A program made the translations under genes and the position numbers. This document shows, one piece after another, positions 56,382 to 64,000 of a stretch of DNA of 64,000 bases. Location of the stretch: assembly GCA_036346355.1 (NCBI GenBank), contig CM070569.1, positions 61,838,561-61,902,560 on the forward strand, in the 5' to 3' direction. The notes beneath the pieces were generated by a model that did no database searches, was not told the origin of the DNA, and saw only the letters and a list, made by a program, of their open reading frames with translations. Numbering within the stretch: position 1 is the stretch's first letter; each line of letters starts with the position of its first letter. This DNA is from Rhipidocladum racemiflorum. Taxonomy: Eukaryota > Streptophyta > Magnoliopsida > Poales > Poaceae.

Positions 56382-57888
56382 ACCCGAGGACAGAACTGTT
56401 TCTGTATGCTTTCTTTGTGGCCACCACGGCAGCCGCACACTGCACTCCAACGATCCGTGCCACCCATTTTAGGTTTTAATAATGCGCAAATGATAGGCTG
56501 CCAATGACTTTGACCATACAGAGCTTCATCTACCTCCAACAGAAATATACAGCACTCCATATGTTTTTTTTATCCTAAGGCAAGAGCTTTGCCATTCATT
56601 TTAGAAGAAAAGAGTAAATAGTAGTCTCTAAAGAGGAAATTACAAGATACCGACCACCAACCCCAACAGAGGAGACACCTACAACGGATAGCGAATCACA
56701 AACTTGAAAACTCCTCTGAAGACACCAATTACATCAATAGGACCAATACCTATTGTGCCCCCATGAGACGCGCAAACGAGCTCAACAACAACAATGCCGC
56801 AAGTTGGAGACGCCTCTGACATCCACGACACAACGCACCAACCCATAGAGGGCGTTTAGCTCGCCGGCGCGAGACTTCCAACACCTGCACACTGTTGCGC
56901 CACCCACGGACGCACCATAACCACCAGCATCCCGAGCCGCTACTGAAGCGATTGACGGCAAACAATCGCCGACACACGTCTCTTGCAACACCACACACCA
57001 CCACCGCGCTCGTGACGCACACCCACGCTGCCACGACGTCGTGATCCTCTATCTAGGGGGGTTGTCGCTAGGTAGAGCACCAAGCGTGCCACTCGCCGCG
57101 ATACGTGCACACCCACGCCGCAGCCCTCCCCTATCAGAGCGCCCACCAAGAGGTCAACCACCAGCCAGGCAGCCAGCACGAAGTGCCACCTGAGAAGGAA
57201 CATCACTGCTGCCTCGACAGGCCCATGCCATCGCAACCGTTGTTTTGTTTTAGCTGACATTGACGACAATGACCTCACCACGCCCACTTCGATCACTGAG
57301 CCCGCACAACCCCGACATGCACCTCACGCGCAACCACGAGAAGCACAATTGTGTTTGACCGGATCTGACAAGGAGGAGAGCAGATTCAGTTTGATTTGAT
57401 GGAAGGAAGCAGTGTTCGGTCGAATCCGATCTAGATCTGATTAGGAGGATGCAATGCCGGTCCCATTGGTTGACGACCGCATATGTTAGGGCCTGTTTGG
57501 GGAGCCGTAATTTGAAATTTGTCGCTTTTTTGTTAGGTCAGAAAGCAATCAGTAGTTGGCGGCTGTGGCTTTTCTTGCTATGTCGTTTGACAAACTAGCT
57601 GCTGCAGCTGTAGCTTTTGGGGGCAACCGTGTGGGCCCAAGTGAGGAGGGAGTCAAGGAGGCGGTACCCGAGCCAGAGGAATCGAGGAGGCGATCAGGCG
57701 AGGAGACGATGGAGCGAGAAGGGAGGCAGAGCGAGTGAGCAGGCGGTCGAGCGAAGTCACGGCCGAAAAGCACTTCCCTACCAGCTGTGGCTTTTAGGGG
57801 TGCTTCAGCTGTGACTGTTTGGGGGAGCTTTAAGCCCAAAGTTGAAGCACAGCTCCCCCAAACAGGGCCTTAGTAAGTTACTCTTCTG
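56382..57888. repeat. Duplicated block, copy A (with MITE insertion)
   Basis: Matches 59630-60762 in order and content: TTCTGTATGCTTTCTTTGTGG, a T-run followed by AAGGCAAGAGCT(T/C)TGCCATT (style of a minus-strand retroelement 3' end), then a GC-rich part, ending CGACCGCATATGTTAG. Similarity is about 85-90% by eye. The GC-rich part is open on the minus strand (56940-57296) but arginine/valine-rich without a domain. A MITE at 57489-57869 breaks this copy. Confidence 0.8.
57489..57869. mobile_element. PIF/Harbinger-type MITE with paralogous empty site
   Basis: Ends GGGCCTGTTTGGGG and CCCCAAACAGGGCC; TTA at 57486-57488 and 57870-57872. The sister block at 60740-60750 reads CATATGTTAGTAAGG without the element, so the 381-bp insert plus one TTA is exactly what was gained. 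Confidence 0.92.
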
Positions 57889-59642
57889 TATACGATCGAA
57901 AATGTGACCGTACATTAGGTACTTGATCTATAAAATTAGGAAAACGAGGTCGTCGCCGACCACAGTTAATATTTTCACCTGGGCCAAGCCTGTCAAAAGC
58001 ACTCCTCCATTGTGAATTGCTCCTTTGTTGATGATCGGTGCTTTGTTGATGTTGACCATATGAGAAATGATCCACGCGGGAATCCGTCATTGTTCTTATG
58101 GAAGGAGACACGTTCTGTACTTCTGCAGCAATTTCTTGCAGATCAGCAGCTAGAGATCTTATAAGTGGCACATTGTCTTCATCCATAGGTTGACTTAAAA
58201 TTGCATTAGTAATAATGTGAATTTTGTCCACATGAGTTTTCTCTTGTGGAATGTTAGGAACCATGTTTATTTCCTTATTGCCAGCCTTGGAATCTGTAGT
58301 GTGACCGAAAAGACCGATCGGGGATGACTTCACAATGGATCCGGTCTGCGCGAGGTTCCCAGGTGGCTGACGTGGTAAAGACGTCTCGCATCTTCCATAA
58401 TGTTTTGCTTGGCAGTCGTGAGAGACTCATGTTGCTTCTGGGCAGCCTTTTCTTGAACTTCACACTGTTCATGTTCCACTCATTGTGTCTTTGTCTCCTC
58501 TGTGACTGTGCAAATACGAAATCTGAAATTGACGGAAGGGGTGAGCACTCCCTTATCGGATGATGATGATGGGGTATAATCGAGTCAAGACTTCAGAGAA
58601 AATCTTCTGAAGATGAACTCTCATGAAAGTTGTTGTCGTTCTTGTGAGTTTGTATATTGTTGACTTCCATAGGGCATGCACCCTAATCTTCTGCTTTTGA
58701 GATAAGGGCAGGCATGGTGTCACTCTGTTTTCTTAATTTTTTTCTCATGAAATGGTGTTCCTGACGTAGCCTCATCTAGTTTGGATGAAGTTGCCAATTT
58801 GGATGACTCCACCTCAGTAACATACTCGGAGTAGAAGTCGCACTTACCTTTTTCTTCTTCCACAAAGTCATCATCCGTGAGGTGAGCGTAGTCAGTGAGA
58901 TCGAATGAATTATCTTCATCCATGGCTTTCGATGATAACACATTACCTCTTTCGATGTTGAATTATGAGAAGGCCCTCCCTCTAGCACCAACTTTAGATG
59001 TTCAAGACCCGGGGTCCCTAGATCGAAAGGGGTAGCAAAGGCATGGGAATTGTATTATATCGCTAATATTCTTTACAATGTACAGACTAACACACCAAGA
59101 TATATCTCCTTAACACACACTCTGATTATCATCATTGAATCATTGCGGGAATATCGTATTTATAGCATCAAAGGGATGTCAGTTGTTATCTTTGAATAGG
59201 TGTCTTCCTGTCAAAAGGTGTCTTCTCATTGAAGAGGGTCTTTTCGTCAGAGGGGCGCCTCACCTCCAAACGATCGTCTGTACTTGTCAGAGAAAGTTTC
59301 TTCCGCATGTTATCCTTGCGCACAGATTCCTTGCCGACCTGAAGCAGGTCAGGGCGAAGGTTCCCAATCCTATTTAGGTCGGTGTGATAAAGGGTATTAT
59401 GTCTAACCTATAAAGTATTCATAGGTCGGACATTCCCGACCTAGTAGGAGTTCAGATTAGGATAAGTTCTCGTCCGACCTGTATTGCAGGTCAGGTAGTT
59501 ATTTTCATGGTCAATAGTAACCTTGACCGATTGACCGTGAGACATTTAATGTGGGCCGCATTTATGAGGATACGACTGGCTTCTAAAAATCATAAACATT
59601 TATGTGCCTCAGAAAGATCAATTGTCGTCACACTCGAAGACA
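57889..59642 (-). mobile_element. LTR retroelement fragment with gag-like ORFs
   Basis: Minus orientation. A candidate LTR runs from 59642 (TGTCTTCGAGTGTG) to about 58999 (TTGAACA), followed by TTGGTGCTAGAGGGAGGGCC, a primer-site-like sequence of a type seen in plant Gypsy-like elements. Then come acidic and glutamine/arginine-rich ORFs (58941-58720, 58472-58275, 58333-57878) that look like gag or spacer protein but carry no clear domain, and no RT. The left end is truncated and abuts copy A of the duplicated block. Confidence 0.5.
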
Positions 59643-60762
59643 AAACTGGTTCTGTATGCTTTCTTTGTGGCTAGCATGGTAGCCGGTCATTGCACTCCAA
59701 CGATCCGTGCCACCCATTTTAGGCTTTAATATTGCGCAAATGATAGGCTGCCAATGACTTGGACGTACAGAGCTTCATCTACCTCCAACAGAAATCACAC
59801 AGTCGCAAAATACAACACTCCATATGTTGTTTTAATCCTAAGGCAAGAGCTCTGCCATTCATTTTAGAAGAAAAAAGTAAAACAATAGTCTCTAAAGAGA
59901 ATATTATAATGATACCAACGCCAGCCCCAACAGGGGAGACACCAACAACAGAGAGAAGTCACAAACTTGAAAATTCCTCCCAAGACACCAATTACACCAA
60001 CAGAACCGATACCTTTTGGAGACCCTCACCCGCCGTCACTGTGCCTCACGAGACACGTGCAGATGAGCTCAACAACAACAATACCTCGAGTCGTAGATGC
60101 CTCGAGGGCGTCTAGCTCGCCGGCGTAAGACTTCCAACACCTGCACACTGTTGCACCGCCCACGGATGCACCACAACCACCATCACCCCGAGCCGCTCCT
60201 GAGGGGATTGACGGCAAACAACCGCCGACACACGTCTCCTACAAACACCGCACACCACCATCACGCTCGCGACGCTCACCCACGCTGCCACGATGTAGCG
60301 ACGCCCTGACCCTCTATCTAGGGACGTTGTCGCCAGGTAGAGAACCAAGCGCGTCACCCACAGTGATACGCGCACACCCACGCCGCGGCCCTCCACCGAC
60401 CAGAGCACCCACCAAGAGGTCGGCCACCAGCCAACACGAAGCGCCACCTAAGCAGGAACATCACCACTGCCTCGACAGGCCCATGCCACCGCAACCGTTG
60501 TTTTGTGCCAGCTGACATCAATGACGAGGACCTCACCGCACCTACTTCGACCACTGAGCCCACACAACCCCGGCATGCACCTCAAGCGCAGCAGCGAGAA
60601 GCACCATCGGGTTTGACCAAATCTGACAAGGAGGTGAGCACATTCGGTCTAATCCAACGGAAGGAAGCAGGGTTCGATCGAATCCAATCTAGATCTGATC
60701 AGGAGGATCCAACGCCGGTCCCATCGGCTAACGACCGCATATGTTAGTAAGGTATTCTTCTG
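59630..60762. repeat. Duplicated block, copy B (empty site)
   Basis: Sister of 56382-57888 without the MITE. It has its own small indels (for example extra CACAGTCGCAAAATA near 59800). Together the two blocks flank the LTR fragment at 57889-59642. Confidence 0.8.
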
Positions 60763-60814
60763 AAGAAAGTACCATGAACATTACCTAGACCCACGGCATA
60801 AACTAGTGGGAGAA

Positions 60815-60962
60815 TTGATGATTTGCTTTGTTTTATATGGTGCAATCGATTATTTGTCCTATATGTCTCACTGACGTGTGGTCTCAGGACCCGCATGTCA
60901 GTGAGACATCACGGGACAAATGATCAATGGCACAAGTAAGTGAGGGTAAATCATCGATTATT
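60815..60962. mobile_element. Fold-back MITE related to the one in the F-box intron
   Basis: The centre GACCCGCATGTCAGTGAGAC and arms with ATTTGTCC/GGACAAAT match the layout of 6823-7019, shorter and more diverged. Confidence 0.6.
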
Positions 60963-62087
60963 CCTATACTTGTAGGAGTAAGCCCGTGTATTAGATTTAT
61001 AAATTTTTCGCAGGGAACCCAGATTCTCTTGCTTCAGATTCATCGTAGTTGCTTTTTCGTGGTGAACCGCAAACTGAACGGTCCATAAGAGTTTCAAGAA
61101 TGCATATTTTGACCAACCTTTGATCGATGGGAGGAGGATAAACGATCTTATCAGAAACATATTCGAAGTCTAGCATGCTCCAGGTTTAGCTCTTTCCCCC
61201 GCCCTCCTCCGGTTGATTAGCCCCCGTATCAATCCATCGCTATCGCATCTGCTGCTCTTTTGTCACTACTGTTCATCGTTCAACTTAGGCAGCGGCTTCT
61301 TGTGCGATGTCGATCACTACGCTCGTGCGTCCACAGTTGAGAGGTTGCTTGGCTGCTGCCCATCGTACGGTGGTGAGTACGCAACCGCCGTGGAATTCGA
61401 GAACAGAGTAACAGACTGCTGCACGCATCATCTTGCTTGACGCGTGCTTTCTACCTCACAGCCAAAGCAGTGGCAGCTAACAACAATTAAACATCTTAAG
61501 TTTCTGTACTGTAAAAGAAAACATCCTAGTCCCTGCATTGTTAACGCGCCAATCGGCGCACTCGAAGGAGAATACGCCCAGTTCTCCTGCAGGAGGATGC
61601 GACGTGTCTAGAAACGATCATAACCAAACAAAACATTAGAGAGCAAGATCGTCAACAAGGGCGATGCCAACCAATACATCAGCAACGGATCAACGGTCAC
61701 ATCAGCAACAGAACAACGATCACGACGACATATACAAACGCACGCGATTCGGATATCAGAGAGAGACAGAGGGCTCAAGGCTCCTGTACATCTGCTATTG
61801 ATACTGAGTAGTAGTGCTAACACAGCATGTACAAATGGAAAGACAGACATGGACATGCAGATTGTAGGCACAGGAAGACTTCAAAAGTTCCTTGCTTTTA
61901 ATCGAGAGGTTGTAGCTAGCAAGCTGCTTCACTCGATCTGACAATAGGTAAAGAGACCTAATTAAGCAATCTTGCTAGACTCGGCACCGACAATATATAA
62001 TCTCCCCCAACCTCAAAGTACTAGATCACTAATCACTACGTGCAATAGCTAATACTCCTGTCATAAATGGATGAGGCTACGCAGACT
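60963..62087. other. Intergenic and 3' flank of the PSY gene
   Basis: No recognised gene. An open frame at 61213-61440 (75 codons) has no domain. The part nearest 62087 should hold the 3' UTR of the minus-strand PSY-type gene. Confidence 0.4.
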
Positions 62088-63244
62088 TCATGCTCTCCCA
62101 GGGCTCCTAGGATCATGGCGGTTGTTGGCACCGGACCCAGGGTAGTCGTTGACCTCGATGGCCATCCTCGCCGCCACCTCGCCGAGGTTTCGCTCTTCAG
62201 CTGCTACCACCACATCCTGTATATATGAACCACAGAATCACACGACCGCGTCACAACCCAAGCTGGATATATCAATGTATAATGGACAATTTGCAGGTGA
62301 AAGACTGGTGATGTTCTTGCATGAACGAGGTGGGAAAGGCCTCGTTAGTGGGGGCAATAGTGTAATACAGCTAGTGGTATGGGGGAGTGGCCAAGCATGT
62401 GAACTGCACTATGACCCGGCCGTCCTAGGCTCCTAGCTAGTTGTGAATGTGACCGGAGTGCCCCAGCAACCCAGCAGCTTCTGGATCTGCTCCTCCGAGC
62501 ATCCGAAGACCATTTTGGGTCGCAGCGACTCATATTCACATATGTTCACATGGAAGGCTAAAGCTAGAAAGAAACCTGCCAGCCTGAGGGTAGTTTATGC
62601 CTGCCACGTCCAGTGATCTGACTTCTGAGTGGTATGGGGAGCAACTAGGAGGGGAGCACTGAACCTGTGAGTGCGCATAGTTAAATGGTTTCTTGTTTCC
62701 TGTGAGTGCCGTTCACGGGAGTGCATGGCGCATTGTGTGCGCAAGCTTTGAGCCTTCGAGATCACCAAGAACAAGCAAGTGCTATGGGTTTAGAGCTAGC
62801 CAGAGGCACAAGCCGTAGTGACGGCTTCTGGCCACTGGCAGCTAGATAGGAGTAATTTGCCATCTATTGAAGGCGTCAACGAATTTCCAACAAGTAATTA
62901 ACCCGAGGAACAGCTAGCAACATCGAGAAAAGAAAGGCAATACAGAGAGAGAGAGAGAGAGATTTACCTGAACAGGCTCCTCCAGAGGGGAGGCTGAAGC
63001 TTGGTGGTTCCTCAGGGACAGGCTTCCTATACGAACGAGAACAGCGATTAAATCCAAGCAACTAACGAAGCGTGAAACATTAGAGACGAAGCAAGGAGAA
63101 GATTGAAAGGCCATGTGTTAATCATCACTCACTCGACAGAGGCACAGAGGACGCCAGGGGAAGAAGAAGAAGAAGAAGAAGAAGGCAAGACAATACGAGG
63201 AGAGCACGGAGAGGCCTCCCCTTCGAGCCGCACTCCGTCGTCAT
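62088..63244 (-). CDS. PSY-family sulfated-tyrosine peptide precursor (three exons)
   Basis: Precursor of a secreted growth peptide of the PSY family (sulfated by a Golgi tyrosylprotein sulfotransferase at the Asp-Tyr site, released, and sensed by leucine-rich-repeat receptor kinases). Exons on the minus strand are 63244-63133, 63026-62968 and 62216-62088. Donors are GTGAGT, GTAAAT; acceptors end in TAG and CAG; all are in phase, giving 99 aa. Residues 1-32 or so are a signal peptide: basic GRPLRALL, a run of eight Leu, then a small-residue cleavage zone (PLASSVP). A short spacer follows with acidic VAAEERNLGEVA. The C-terminus holds EVNDYPGSGANNRHDP followed by RSPGRA, matching the PSY signature DY-x-x-x-x-AN-x-x-HDP. 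Start: the ATG at the head of the signal peptide. No other frame joins all three exons. Confidence 0.87.
62944..62962. repeat. (GA)n microsatellite beside the exon 2 donor of the PSY gene
   Basis: About nine AG units on the plus strand (CT on the transcribed minus strand), a few bases downstream of the GTAAAT donor in intron 2. Confidence 0.9.
63160..63184. repeat. (CTT)8 microsatellite coding the signal-peptide leucines
   Basis: On the minus strand eight consecutive CTT codons encode the hydrophobic Leu run of the PSY precursor; on the plus strand it appears as a GAA repeat. Confidence 0.9.
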
Positions 63245-63449
63245 CGTCGCCACCACAAAACCACGGCGAAGAGGAAACTCTGTCCTCCTCTCACCTCTCT
63301 TCTGTGGAGCGATTGAGTGGCTCTCCCTCTCGCTGGCTACCAGACAACACCTACCTGTATTGCTCTGCTCTGGTGGTGCCAATCTGATAGATAGGGCATG
63401 CAGTGGAGCGCCCAATGTCCTTGGCCTGGCCGGTGGGTGTGGTGGGGGA

Positions 63450-63456
63450 TTTTATA
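63450..63456 (-). promoter_or_regulatory. TATA box candidate for the PSY gene
   Basis: TATAAAA on the minus strand, about 205 bp upstream of the ATG, which would give a 5' UTR of roughly 170-180 bases. The surrounding sequence is GC-rich and has no competing TATA box. Confidence 0.55.
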
Positions 63457-64000
63457 CGGAGACACACCGATCTGTTTCCCTCCCTCCCCCTCTCCCTCCC
63501 TCCAAAAGTCAACTTCACGCACATTGTTCTGCTTTTACTCGAGAGGGGGGATGGAATGGATGTCTCTGGTGCGCACCCACCTGTGTGCAGTGTGCGTCTC
63601 GTCCTTGGCCTTTTGCTCTGCAGATGAGCTCCCCCCCTCTCGTGTAGTCTGCCTCGGAGCTCGGTGACACTGACCGGTGAAGGGCGAGGTGTCGCGTGCT
63701 CGCGCGCGTACATCTGGTGCGTGGACGTGTGCGCAAAGCGCCCGGCCGCGTGCGCTGCGCTGCGCGCGCGGGACCTCGCGTAACATCCGCGCCCGTGTGA
63801 TTGGGTAGTGGTCAACGCCCGCAATGAGGGCATCGGAGAGCTCAGACGAGGCGGTGCTAGACTGCTAGGCGGAGAATATCAGTATCACCGACCTGAGCTA
63901 GCTAAAAGTCACTGAAGTAACAAGACACCGATTGATGCTTGAGCGCTGGATTCGTAGATGGAGTTGTACCGTATACCAGTTATTCCTGGATCCGTATTTG
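63457..64000. other. Upstream region of the PSY gene
   Basis: Probable promoter sequence, GC-rich around 63650-63800 with many GCGCGC/GTGCGC words. The overlapping open frames here are GC-driven and carry no domain. Confidence 0.45.

Noticed and set aside
56940..57296. 118-codon minus-strand ORF in the duplicated block
   Set aside because: The sister block has indels and a different frame in the same part, so there is no sign of coding constraint.
57889..59642. Integrated plant virus (pararetrovirus) origin
   Set aside because: LTR and primer-site-like features fit a retrotransposon fragment; no movement, coat or RT motif is present.
61213..61440. 75-codon ORF near the PSY gene
   Set aside because: No signal peptide, domain or splice context; probably chance.

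Overview
The window is nuclear DNA from a flowering plant, most likely a grass (Poaceae). It has GC-rich first exons, a typical grass transposon mix (Stowaway and PIF/Harbinger MITEs, a short Helitron, Copia and Gypsy LTR elements) and four intron-aware host genes whose proteins resemble known plant families. The species cannot be fixed from the sequence alone. All assignments are from reading the sequence and from memory of the families; no database was searched.

All four convincing host genes lie on the minus strand. (1) 5732-7653: a four-exon F-box gene of the SKIP24 type, 245 aa. (2) 12984-16457: a nine-exon NADH-cytochrome b5 reductase (CBR1), 277 aa, with every splice junction in phase. 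(3) 47578-48222: a single-exon two-helix membrane protein of the At5g19025 'L34e superfamily' type, 214 aa. (4) 62088-63244: a three-exon gene for a 99-aa secreted precursor of the PSY family (sulfated-tyrosine peptide). The ORF finder breaks this last gene into pieces and would miss it. The genes have no evident common pathway and are separated by repeats.

Repeats by region: 3060-5045 is a TIR DNA element that was hit by a hAT-type MITE with a perfect 8-bp target duplication. A Helitron lies at 8330-8590. A probable solo LTR abuts the CBR1 3' end. A decayed hAT transposase (20408-20989) lies directly left of a Gypsy element (21040-26039) that kept only LTRs and a spliced antisense ORF. From 27278 to 36912 there is a nest: three copies of the 5' part of one Copia family (two direct, one inverted), the last two forming a 1.64-kb fold-back, with a second Copia element (29745-36663) inserted in the LTR of the inverted copy. 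At 38032-39268 a hAT-like element carries a 27-bp minisatellite. At 40819-45393 a Copia element has two identical LTRs, a perfect target duplication and a ruined coding region. From 48.9 to 60.9 kb there is a series of MITEs and a 1.1-kb duplication in which one copy holds a MITE and the other shows the empty site.

The most notable observations are the inverted Copia LTR-gag duplication (a natural hairpin-RNA candidate), the identical LTRs around decayed coding regions, the PSY precursor with a (CTT)8 microsatellite coding its signal-peptide core, and the antisense spliced ORF of the Gypsy derivative.
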